A stretch of 64,000 nt of DNA from Planctomycetales bacterium (GTDB lineage: Bacteria; Planctomycetota; Planctomycetia; Planctomycetales; Planctomycetaceae). The DNA is taken from assembly GCA_026400835.1 (NCBI GenBank), contig JAPLOA010000084.1:124001-188000 (forward strand). Direction: 5' to 3'. Positions 52,847 through 61,047 of the stretch are shown piece by piece; the first letter of the stretch is position 1; each line of letters opens with the position of its first letter. Under the pieces are notes generated by a model that saw nothing but the letters and a program-made list of their open reading frames with translations, did not search any database and was not told the origin of the DNA. A program made the position numbers and the translations under genes.

Positions 52847-53119
52847 GGGAACCTCGGCGGGGCCAAACTTCAGGGAGCCTGAACTCTGACCAAAGCTGGG
52901 GTGGGATTCTGAGTATTCGAGACCACGGAGGCTCGAAAATTCGGAAGGAATTTCAGGAGGGAAATGAGGCGAGAACTCAAGTCTAACACCTCCATCGGCT
53001 CCACCGCGCCAGCGAATTCTGCTAAATCCGTTGATTCCTCAATGTCTCGAAATCGCCGAAAAATATGGGAAAACAGACTTGAAACGGAGGCTTTTCGGGA
53101 GAGTTGGGCATTCCTGTTA
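52847..53119. other. Gene-free stretch upstream of the HlyD gene
   Basis: No convincing gene, repeat or RNA is seen. It leads into the decayed dehydrogenase gene. Confidence 0.4.
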
Positions 53120-53673
53120 ACTGGTACATTCCAGCAATTCCTGCCACTCGGCTGCCGATGTAAGTGTCACCGGGGCCGTTGCCGCATCATTTTGGCAATT
53201 CAATGCCCTGCCAACCTGACTCGTGAAACGGTGGAGTGGTCGAAAGACTATTCTTTGGGCGACATAAGTTGTGGCCGGTCTTTCGCGGTGTACGTCATTC
53301 CGATCAATACGTGAATCGTGCACGCGACCAGAACAATCGGCGAATGCGTTCCATGCCCGAACTGCAACTCGGACATTGATGATCCGAAGCGACCATGCAG
53401 CCAAGGCCGACGATTTCTCCGGACTTAAACTGCGTTACACCAGTCCCCACTTGTGTGACTCTGCCGACGATCTCATGGCCCGGAACGCACGGGTAAATTG
53501 TTGGCATCATGCTGTGCCATCTGTCGCGCGCCGTGTGTGAGGTCCGAGCGGCAGATAACGCAGAACAGGATTTCGATGTTAACACCGCGTTCGGTCTCAT
53601 CCCGACGCGAAATGGTGGTTCCGGCAAGAGCAGCGGTGGGACTTGAGGCAGCAAAGGCTTTGGCTATTGGCAT
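53120..53673 (-). pseudogene. Decayed zinc alcohol dehydrogenase (cinnamyl-alcohol type)
   Basis: Pieces of one NAD(P)-dependent zinc alcohol dehydrogenase are spread over three frames. MPIAKAFAASSPTAALAGTT then GVNIEILFCVICRSDL is in the first, IYPCVPGHEIVGRVTQVGTG then VGLGCMVASDHQCPSCSSG in the second, and TTYVAQRIVF with weaker similarity down to about 53120 in the third. The catalytic zinc Cys region reads VICRSD (family: GVCHSD), so His is lost. The NAD-binding domain and C terminus, about 200 residues, are missing. The gene cannot produce an active enzyme. Confidence 0.8.
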
Positions 53674-54421
53674 GCGAAATGATCCTTCAAAGGAAAATGT
53701 AGACCAACTGCAGGAGACGGTCAGGCGAATGTCATTAAGCGATCTGAATTGCTGCCGGCATGTCCACCTATGTTCACTGTACTGATCAGCTTCTCTGAAC
53801 CAGAGATAGCATTGACCGCACGTTTTTCATTAACGGCGAAAACCTGCCTCGGCCACATTGATTGCGGTATGAGCCTTGTGTTCATTCCTTTTTCGCGGCG
53901 GTCGAAGTGGGAGCGGCCAGCGTGTCATTTCCTGAGTGATGTGGGGCTTTGCTGGAAGGTCAATCTGTGGGGAGGATTCACGCAATCTGTTGGCAGAACA
54001 CAACGGTCGGCTGAATTTGTGATGATTTTCCGCTGGCAACAGCACGAGCAGGACTTGTGAGATTCAGGCCATCCAAACCGGGACATCGAATCAGCGGATT
54101 CTGTTCGCTTACGAATTCACCAGATAAAAGTTAATCTGGTCGGGAACTTTTTACGTTCTTATCCAGCCAACCCAATGAAATTGGATTCTTGCCTGAGTTC
54201 TTTGCAGGCCGTTTGCTTTACTCTCATTGGTGTCGCGACATTCGTAGCTCACTGGCTTCCCGGCGGGGAAAGTCTAAGATGTGTTCACATAGAACTACTT
54301 AGGGATTTTTTGGCCGAACTGATCTCCTGGTGAAATCTGTATCGTGCGTTTTTCTTCGTTCCGGGCGTTAGCTCGAGTTTGAGTCAAGGGCCTGTCCTGA
54401 CTGGGGTTGGGCATTTCGTCA
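53674..54421. other. Gene-free stretch upstream of the CorC/HlyC-type gene
   Basis: The longest frames (53749-54060 plus, 53830-54045 minus) show no domain and no good start. No repeat family of this window is present. Confidence 0.4.
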
Positions 54422-55942
54422 ATGACGTTCGTTTATTTGCTGGCGGCATTTTTTCTGGTGTTGCTGAACGGATTCTTCGTTCTCGCGGAATTCGCTGCGG
54501 TGAAGATGCGACCATCGCGCGTCCGTGAATTGCAGAACGATGGAGTCAGCGGCGCGGCAGCCGCAAGGCACGTCCAGGATCATCTCGATGAGTACCTTTC
54601 CGTTTGTCAGGTGGGCATTACGTTTACCTCAATCGGCCTGGGTTTTGTTGCAGAGCCCGCTGTCGTCCGACTGATTGAGCCTGTCATTATCTTCACCGGC
54701 CTTTTCTCCGAAAATGCCCGGCTGACTTTTCTGACGTCACATGCTATTGCATTTGCCCTCAGTTATCTGCTTGTCAGCTACGCTCATATTCTGCTGGGAG
54801 AACTTATCCCTAAATCAATGGCGATTCGACGGACAGACAAATCGGCTCTGGTAACGTCTCCGCCATTGCGGGTCTTTCGGACGATGTTTATGGTTCCGCT
54901 GTGGGTTCTGAATGGATCCGCTAATTTTTTGCTGGGACTGATGGGGCTCGGGAAATCCAAAGCTCATGACAGCCACAGCGAAGACGAATTACGAATTCTG
55001 CTGAACCAGTCGCAATCATCAGGGCTGATGTCGTTTCGTCGACTACTGTTCCTTGAGAACGTATTTGACCTCGGTGAACTGCTTGTTCGTGATGCAATGC
55101 GTCCTCGATCACAGGTCCGCTGCATGAGTACCGCCAGCTCGTGGGAAGAGAACCTGCAGATTGCTCGCAGATATCGCTTCAGCAGATATCCATTGTTCGA
55201 TGGTGATCAGGCAATTCCCGGTGGCATCATCCATCTGAAGGATTTGTTTCTCACAGGCGGACCGGATTCCGATCTGAAGGCAATTCTCCGGCCGGTGATC
55301 ACTGTTGATGAGACATCGCTGCTGGAAGCGGTATTGGCCGAGATGCAGCGTCGCCGCATTCACGTTGCTTTGGTGAAAGACGCTCGCGGCACCTGGACCG
55401 GATTTCTGACATTGGAAGATGTTATTGAAGAAATCGTCGGGACGATTCGAGATGAATTTGAAGATGAAGAACCAGTCCACCTTGCAGACGCGCTCCTTGA
55501 GGATCGCGTGCATCTGAACATCGAGGCTGAAAGTACGATTGAAGCCGTCCGCAAGGCGTTGTCTCAGATGAAGTCCGAATCCTTGCCCATTCCGCGAGAC
55601 GAGGTCATCAGGGCGGTTGAGGAGCGTGAGCGGCTGATCGAAACCTATCTGGGCCGTCATCTGGGGATGCCTCATGCTCGTCTGCATGGCCTGCAGAAAG
55701 CCATTGTGCTGGTCATTCGCTCTGAAGGCGGGATTCCCTATCGCGGTACCACGGAACGAGCCCACCTGCTGTTTGTGCTGCTGACTCCAACGGGCCAGCC
55801 TCGTGTGCATCAAAGACTGCAGGCGGTCATCGCGACGCTGCTGGATGAGAGCGAATTTATACCGGAACGTCTCCGGACTGCCAGTTCTGCGTCTGAAGTG
55901 CTTGAAATCCTGAGAACCGGTGAACAGGCCACTCTGGACTGA
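54422..55942 (+). CDS. CorC/HlyC-family transporter (DUF21-CBS)
   Basis: The 506-residue protein has a DUF21/CNNM membrane domain at residues about 1-190 (LLNGFFVLAEFAAVKMRPSR, then HILLGELIPKSMAIRRTDKS). Two CBS domains follow (SRYPLFDGDQAIPGGIIHL, IHVALVKDARGTWTGFLTLE, DVIEEIVGTIRDEFEDEEP). The C-terminal part departs from the usual CorC_HlyC domain: it has another acidic region and ends in a helical part (residues about 430-500). Family members are linked to magnesium or cobalt efflux. ATG 54422 is preferred over TTG 54407. Confidence 0.88.
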   Translation: MTFVYLLAAFFLVLLNGFFVLAEFAAVKMRPSRVRELQNDGVSGAAAARHVQDHLDEYLSVCQVGITFTSIGLGFVAEPAVVRLIEPVIIFTGLFSENARLTFLTSHAIAFALSYLLVSYAHILLGELIPKSMAIRRTDKSALVTSPPLRVFRTMFMVPLWVLNGSANFLLGLMGLGKSKAHDSHSEDELRILLNQSQSSGLMSFRRLLFLENVFDLGELLVRDAMRPRSQVRCMSTASSWEENLQIARRYRFSRYPLFDGDQAIPGGIIHLKDLFLTGGPDSDLKAILRPVITVDETSLLEAVLAEMQRRRIHVALVKDARGTWTGFLTLEDVIEEIVGTIRDEFEDEEPVHLADALLEDRVHLNIEAESTIEAVRKALSQMKSESLPIPRDEVIRAVEERERLIETYLGRHLGMPHARLHGLQKAIVLVIRSEGGIPYRGTTERAHLLFVLLTPTGQPRVHQRLQAVIATLLDESEFIPERLRTASSASEVLEILRTGEQATLD

Positions 55943-55991
55943 TTGGACGGTAACAACCGAACCGGGGTTTCTCGACGCTGAACTTTCGGGG

Positions 55992-56077
55992 CCGTTGAGC
56001 TTGTCGTGCTGGCTTCAGCCCGCATCCTCTTGTCAATCTGTGCAGCGATGCCGACTGAAGTTGACACTGCGATCGAC
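55992..56077. repeat. GCTTCAGCC/ACTGAAGT hairpin repeat, copy 1
   Basis: CGTTGAGCTTGTCGTGCTGG then CTTCAGCCCGCAT and, 24 bp later, GATGCCGACTGAAGTTGACA form an imperfect hairpin. The same arrangement recurs at 57212-57300. Confidence 0.65.
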
Positions 56078-56178
56078 ATCATCAGACCACTTTGTCAGGA
56101 CGTCGGCAGAAGAGTGACCTCTCAACGTGCCGCATGAGAGCTTTCTGCCAGCCGGCTCACATGGTCGTCGAATTCATC

Positions 56179-56538
56179 TTAACGACATACACATTCGGGC
56201 TGTTGAGCGCGTATTCGTTCCTCTTCTAATGCCGCCAATATGGCCTGCTCGATCCATTCTCGGCAGTGAGGATTGATCGGATGAGCAATGTCGGCAAACA
56301 TGCGGCTTCGACCGTTTGAGTGGTCCATTGGCGTAGAAGGTGGCGGAACAGCTCCGCAATGGGAACAATAGCGGGACTTAACGTCGTTCCTGGCGGAGCA
56401 CCGCACACATTTTTCCATGAGTTTCCGGCTGGGCATGGCAACGAAGTGGCCCCGCTGCCCCTCGCAAACTTTTAGATCACGAAGCAACTCTCGCCTTACC
56501 CTTTCCCGGCTTAAGGTGCCCTCATAGATCAGCGGCAA
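56179..56538 (-). CDS. spoVG: SpoVG-like protein with inserted zinc ribbon, N terminus degenerate
   Basis: The frame of 119 residues contains the two SpoVG core motifs RDLKVCEGQRGHFVAMPSRK and RMFADIAHPINPHCREWIEQ. Between them lies a zinc ribbon: CVRCSARNDVKSRYCSHCGA. Planctomycete SpoVG proteins carry this insertion. The usual first 40 residues (ITEVRIKL...ITFDDAFVV) are not present: the frame upstream of RDLK is unrelated, and the first start codon is TTG at 56538. This could be a truncated gene or a divergent paralogue. SpoVG proteins bind DNA or RNA and regulate many genes. Confidence 0.7.
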   Translation of the reverse strand: MPLIYEGTLSRERVRRELLRDLKVCEGQRGHFVAMPSRKLMEKCVRCSARNDVKSRYCSHCGAVPPPSTPMDHSNGRSRMFADIAHPINPHCREWIEQAILAALEEERIRAQQPECVCR

Positions 56539-56718
56539 ACGGAACCTGTCTTTGTTGGCGGCCCCTGGGGGGATCGACCTTCGCCACGATGTTTGACTCG
56601 AAAATGGTGTTTGCCGCGTAGCTTGTTGTCTTTGGCCAGGCTCGCACGTAGACTACTGGCGGTTTCGAGACCGTTTTTTCTGACGGCAATGTTTTCTGTT
56701 GAGTGTGGCAAAACGATA

Positions 56719-57195
56719 ATGGCTGAATCTAAAGTTCCCACTGGGACTCTCGCAACTCTGACGTCAGAGGCTCAGGTTGCTGCACCTCGCGGTAAACAGC
56801 TGTATGAAACAAGCCTTGCCAATGCTTTGGCAGCCGTTCATCTATGCGACCAACTGCGTGGTCAGAACATCGTCCTGCTGGACATGACGCCCGTCACGTC
56901 TATCGTGGATTTTTTCGTCATTGCCACGGCAACCAGCCAGCGGCAGGCTCATGCGATTGCAGATGAAGTCAATCGAAAGCTCAAGCACGAAGACGGCAAT
57001 CGACGCATCAGTATCGAAGGCTACCGAACTGAGGGAAACTGGATTCTGACCGACTATGGGGACGTCGTGCTGCACGTCTTTTCCCCTGAAGGTCGAGCCC
57101 TCTACGACCTCGAACGCCTCTGGGCCGACGCACCTCGCATTGAATGGCAAAAGCTTATCTCCGCCATCCCGGCTGACGCTGCACCGGCGTTGTAA
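56719..57195 (+). CDS. rsfS: Ribosome silencing factor RsfS
   Basis: The 158-residue protein has the RsfS (DUF143) core: NIVLLDMTPVTSIVDFFVIA, TATSQRQAHAIADEV, GNWILTDYGDVVLHVFSPEG and YDLERLWADAPRI. It binds L14 and blocks subunit joining in slow growth. An N-terminal extension of about 40 residues precedes the core. ATG 56719 is the most likely start; the frame to 56593 has no similarity. Confidence 0.93.
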   Translation: MAESKVPTGTLATLTSEAQVAAPRGKQLYETSLANALAAVHLCDQLRGQNIVLLDMTPVTSIVDFFVIATATSQRQAHAIADEVNRKLKHEDGNRRISIEGYRTEGNWILTDYGDVVLHVFSPEGRALYDLERLWADAPRIEWQKLISAIPADAAPAL

Positions 57196-57544
57196 GCCGT
57201 CTGCTGATTGAGTGGTCGTTGAGCTTGTAGTGCGGGCTTCAGCCGGCATTCGATCCTGAGTCTGAGTAGCAGCGCCGATTGAAGTCGGCACGTCGAACTC
57301 AATCAACAACTCGTAAACTGAATGCAGCAAATTCGCAGGCAATGACCTTGCTCTTCAGCGCAGGCTTTTTCGTGCCGCCTCTCAGCAGCAGACGACAGAT
57401 TGCCCGCAGAGCTCGACGACATCCAAACCGTGTATCGGCAGGTTTTGAGTCACCTGCTTTTTCGGGGAAGCTCCGGCGGTCACGTTGTTGTCTGTGATCA
57501 CGTCGGCACACGAACCTGCGTTGGCGTCAAACCGTTCGTGGCGA
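57196..57544. repeat. Intergenic region with GCTTCAGCC/ACTGAAGT hairpin repeat, copy 2
   Basis: CGTTGAGCTTGTAGTGCGGG then CTTCAGCCGGCAT and GCGCCGATTGAAGTCGGCAC at 57212-57300 match the copy at 55992. The hairpin GTGC(C/G)GGCTTCA/TGAAGTCGGCAC is better preserved here. The remaining 240 bp hold no gene I can support. Confidence 0.65.
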
Positions 57545-58471
57545 TCAGCCCTGAGCTTTTCTGACCATTTGCTCAAACACAAGTCGCTGCTCCGTAAGTG
57601 CCGCAACTTTGTCTGCTGGTTCTGTGCGAGCTTCCAGCAAAATCCAGCCGTCATATTTGTTCGCATGGAACAGGCTGATGAGCTGCTGGTAAGGGTAGTC
57701 GTCAATGTTCAGTTCACGCACATGCACGGTTTTTCCAAATCTCGATTTCACCAGATTGAAGTTGTACTCCAGCCCTTCACCCTTCAGATCTTCCCCATTC
57801 GAATTCCAGCAGACCGCCGCATTTGGATGATCAGCCACATCGAAGATGGCTTTGATCACAGGCAGCTCGCTGGTCCCTGGACCGTGAACTTCCACACGAA
57901 TCTGCTGGCCATGCTCCTGGCCGTAAGCAGCCACTTCGTTCAACGCTTTTCCGATTTGCTCGATTGTCTTCTCATGCTCGACGCCTTTGACAAAGCTGTT
58001 TGGCTTCACCTTAACGCCGCTGCCGCCGCAATCGTGCATCAATTGAATATACTGTTTGGTCAGTTCAATATTGGCTTTCAGTTTCGCTGGCTCGGCGTCA
58101 TGAAACTGAGCATTCGAACCATAGCCCACCAACTCCACCGGGCTGTCCTCGAACCGCTTGCGAACTTCCGCTCGCTGAACCTTTGAAAGTGACGGTTCCA
58201 CGGCATGTTTATGCTCTGTGCGAACCTCGATGCCGCCCAGACCGGACTTCTCACAGGACGAGATCAATGTGGGCAAATCCATGTCCTTGCCCCACAAGTA
58301 GGTCACCAGCCCAAACTTCATCTTTGATTCTGCAGCGACTGAGTTCGCCAGCACCGGGAACTTCTGCATCGCGCTGGCCATTCCTGCAGCCAGAGAAGCT
58401 TGAAGAAAGATTCGGCGGTCAACATTGCGCACGGCGGGCTCCTGCATGAGTTTCGCTGGAAACAGGATCAT
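57545..58471 (-). CDS. Tat-exported sugar phosphate isomerase/epimerase-like protein
   Basis: The 308-residue protein has a twin-Arg-like leader (NVDRRIFLQASLAAGMASAM) and a xylose-isomerase-like TIM barrel (AP_endonuc_2). Motifs include KFGLVTYLWGKDMDLPTLIS, GLGGIEVRTEHKH, EVHGPGTSELPVI, VCWNSNGEDLKGEG, LNIDDYPYQQLISLF and DGWILLEARTEP, with acidic metal ligands. Such exported barrels are abundant in planctomycetes. The substrate is unknown. ATG 58471 has GGAG about 9 nt upstream. Confidence 0.85.
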   Translation of the reverse strand: MILFPAKLMQEPAVRNVDRRIFLQASLAAGMASAMQKFPVLANSVAAESKMKFGLVTYLWGKDMDLPTLISSCEKSGLGGIEVRTEHKHAVEPSLSKVQRAEVRKRFEDSPVELVGYGSNAQFHDAEPAKLKANIELTKQYIQLMHDCGGSGVKVKPNSFVKGVEHEKTIEQIGKALNEVAAYGQEHGQQIRVEVHGPGTSELPVIKAIFDVADHPNAAVCWNSNGEDLKGEGLEYNFNLVKSRFGKTVHVRELNIDDYPYQQLISLFHANKYDGWILLEARTEPADKVAALTEQRLVFEQMVRKAQG

Positions 58472-58547
58472 CGGGTCACACTCCTGCCGCGATCATAGTT
58501 GCCGCACGCAGAGTTGCAAAGCAGGCAGAGCGGACCTTCAGTTTTTA

Positions 58548-60389
58548 CTACTGCCCGAAGCCCAGCTTACCGAGCCAGCGACGCGAGCCACTGCCGCGAC
58601 CGGCCTGATTCGGACCATGCACGATCGCTCCGTCCGCGTTGACGATCATTCCCATCTGTCGTGCATTTCGCTCCAGTAACTGGCGAGAATGCGCCAGTTG
58701 ATTCACCTGGCGAGCAATTCGGGCTCGTTCCAATGACAACTCCAGTTCGCCCATGCGAGCGAGGTCGTCCATTTGCATCAGTGTGTGACGAACCTGTTCG
58801 GCCAGTTTATCCGGAAGCTCTTCCGCAAGAGTCCGCAATTGGTCCGCAGACAATTGCCCCGTCGCGGATTCCTGCTGCCGACGAATTCTGGCAATCAACG
58901 TTGTAATGAATGCTTCCCGCTCTCGGAAAGCGTCTCGCAGTTCCTGATCTGAGACAACTTCCGGATCAATCGCCCTGGGGATCTCCAGTGACAGATCCTG
59001 CTCTGGCAGTCGAAAATGCCTGTCCGATGTGAGCTGAGCAACTTCCGGAAGTGCAGCCGCCGACTTCTGCGGCTTGCTTGCCGAAGAAGACTCCGTCAGT
59101 TCCGCCTTGTTCATCATCTCATTCTTAATCTGCTCCCACGATCGCGATACAGAACTCGCCGCGTTCTGCAGTTTCATCGGGCTCCCGTTCCCGGTTCGTG
59201 TTGCCACAGGTCCGAGAGATGTTGCAGCAGGAGAACTCTGAGTGGGAACTGCACTGCCTGCGATGCCTTCTATGCGAGACATGAGCCGCTCTTCCACTCC
59301 GGAGAAAGCTTTCTCAATCGCGTCCGCAGAGATGTCTCGGCTTCCGGCTGACTGAAACATGATCTCCGTCAGAGTTTTCAGGACTTCCGACTGCGCTGCA
59401 TTGGCTGCGGCCTGGCTGGCCTGCAGTGACTCAAGTGACTGACGAAACTCTTTGCGCAGAGTTTCCGTCAGCTCTTTCAGTTCGCTCTTCAGACTACCGC
59501 CAGAGGAATTCGAGCGGTCCGTCAGGGCCGGTTCAAAGTCCTGCTGCCGCACATTCAGATCAGTTGATGCACCAGGATCAGTTGATGGAATGCGGTGGAT
59601 ATCTTCCGTATCAACAGATTGGGCGAGAATCTCTACGGCCGCATCGATTGCCGAGATGGAACTTGAATGCAATGACTCGTGCTGAGAATCCTCGCCGAAA
59701 GTGTCTGCTTCGAAGGCTTCTTCGCCGACATCATCCGCATCTGGATCAGCGTCAAGTTCTTCAGCAGTGTCCCACTCGGCACTGACCGAGTCTTCCGTTT
59801 CAAATTCGTAAGCTGCGGCGTTCTCGACGAGTGGTTGCTCGAATTCAGGGCTTTCCTCAAAGCAACAGTCTTCGAGACTGATTTCATCCCATATCTCTGA
59901 TTCATTATCCCGAGTCTTCGCTGCATCATCCCGCGTCACTGACTCAGACGCTTTCAATTCCTGTAACACCGCGCAGGAGATGTCGGCATCAGTAGTGGCC
60001 CGAGCGGACGCGAGCTCTTCATCAGCAAAGATATTAGCCCCAAAGTCAGAGTCGAAATCGAACTCATCGTCTTCAGGTTCCGGCACCGCCGTGGCAGTGG
60101 CAACAGCGTTATCGCAGGGCACCTCTATCTCTTCGACCGAAAGCGGTGCCGTCGGCTGAAGCGACGACGGAGCCACAGACGCCGATTCGAGAATCTCTTT
60201 GTTCACATCGCCGTAATCAGAGAAAACTCCGTCGACTTCGCGGGCTGATGTGAGCGCCCCCGGCAGTTCCCTCGGAATACTGGCTGACTCCGAGGGCTGA
60301 ATAACCGCGAGACTGAGTGATCCGCCTCGAGAAGAAGGCGCCAACCTGGCTTTGTTCTTCGGATTTGTTGGATTCGACCGGCGAGACAT
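58548..60389 (-). CDS. Acidic coiled-coil protein of unknown function
   Basis: The 613-residue protein has a basic N-terminal 30 residues and then a very acidic stretch to about residue 300 (DDEFDFDSDFGANIFADEEL, AEELDADPDADDVGEEAFEA). A helical region of about 60 residues follows (GGSLKSELKELTETLRKEFR). A C-terminal helical part (EAFITTLIARIRRQQESATG) ends in a basic Gly/Arg tail (RGSGSRRWLGKLGFGQ). No membrane segment or enzyme motif is seen. ATG 60389 has AGAGGA upstream. It is divergent from the FHA-recJ-tsaB operon. A scaffold or signalling role is possible but unsupported. Confidence 0.75.
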   Translation of the reverse strand: MSRRSNPTNPKNKARLAPSSRGGSLSLAVIQPSESASIPRELPGALTSAREVDGVFSDYGDVNKEILESASVAPSSLQPTAPLSVEEIEVPCDNAVATATAVPEPEDDEFDFDSDFGANIFADEELASARATTDADISCAVLQELKASESVTRDDAAKTRDNESEIWDEISLEDCCFEESPEFEQPLVENAAAYEFETEDSVSAEWDTAEELDADPDADDVGEEAFEADTFGEDSQHESLHSSSISAIDAAVEILAQSVDTEDIHRIPSTDPGASTDLNVRQQDFEPALTDRSNSSGGSLKSELKELTETLRKEFRQSLESLQASQAAANAAQSEVLKTLTEIMFQSAGSRDISADAIEKAFSGVEERLMSRIEGIAGSAVPTQSSPAATSLGPVATRTGNGSPMKLQNAASSVSRSWEQIKNEMMNKAELTESSSASKPQKSAAALPEVAQLTSDRHFRLPEQDLSLEIPRAIDPEVVSDQELRDAFREREAFITTLIARIRRQQESATGQLSADQLRTLAEELPDKLAEQVRHTLMQMDDLARMGELELSLERARIARQVNQLAHSRQLLERNARQMGMIVNADGAIVHGPNQAGRGSGSRRWLGKLGFGQ

Positions 60390-60629
60390 GGCTTCCTCTG
60401 AGATGTGCGACAAGGCACTTCAAGATTTCAAGTGTCGCTCGAACCCTAGCTCTGAATATGACTGCTCGCGCGAGCCCGGCACGACCACGGAGGAAATTCC
60501 CGCATCCGGATTTGCAAATGATTCCAATTGTGCCGGTCAGGAGTACTTCTGATTGGCGGGGAATCTCCTATCATGCTCGGTTCGGAAGACGGCTTTTGCG
60601 ACCGCCGTGGGGAATTCGTGAGATTTGAG

Positions 60630-60992
60630 ATGTCTCGATTAACCTTGAAATCAGCGATCTTTTCTGATGGTTTCATTCAGCTCTCGATTGGAGATCTGCC
60701 TGTCACTATCGGACGCAGCCATCGAGCCGATATCGCGATCAATGATTTGCTGCTCAGTCGAATTCATGCCGAGATTCGTGCTTCAGAAAATGGTGAATTT
60801 GAACTGGTCGACAACGAGTCCACAAATCTGACGATCGTCAACGAACAGGATATCGATCGAGTCATCCTGAAGACGGGTGACAAAATTCTCCTGGGCGATA
60901 CCGAACTGATTGTGGAGATTGAGTTGGATCAGTCAAATCTGCACGAGCGGACGACTCGCGAAATCCCGTCTTTCAAACCTCCTGAGCCATAG
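60630..60992 (+). CDS. FHA-domain protein
   Basis: The 120-residue protein is a single FHA domain with VTIGRSHRADIAINDLLLSR and IHAEI; the Arg and Ser of the phosphopeptide pocket (GRS...SRIHAEI) are present. Such a protein would bind phosphothreonine peptides made by Ser/Thr kinases. It lies 55 bp upstream of recJ on the same strand. Start ATG 60630 is chosen because the upstream frame lacks similarity. Confidence 0.85.
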   Translation: MSRLTLKSAIFSDGFIQLSIGDLPVTIGRSHRADIAINDLLLSRIHAEIRASENGEFELVDNESTNLTIVNEQDIDRVILKTGDKILLGDTELIVEIELDQSNLHERTTREIPSFKPPEP

Positions 60993-61047
60993 TCAGCGAT
61001 CAACAATCATCGCTCAACTGGTTGTCGATTCGTCGGAGCATTCTTTC

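Noticed and set aside
53749-54060. A 103-codon plus-strand frame near the decayed dehydrogenase
   Set aside because: No family similarity is seen and a minus-strand frame of similar quality overlaps it.
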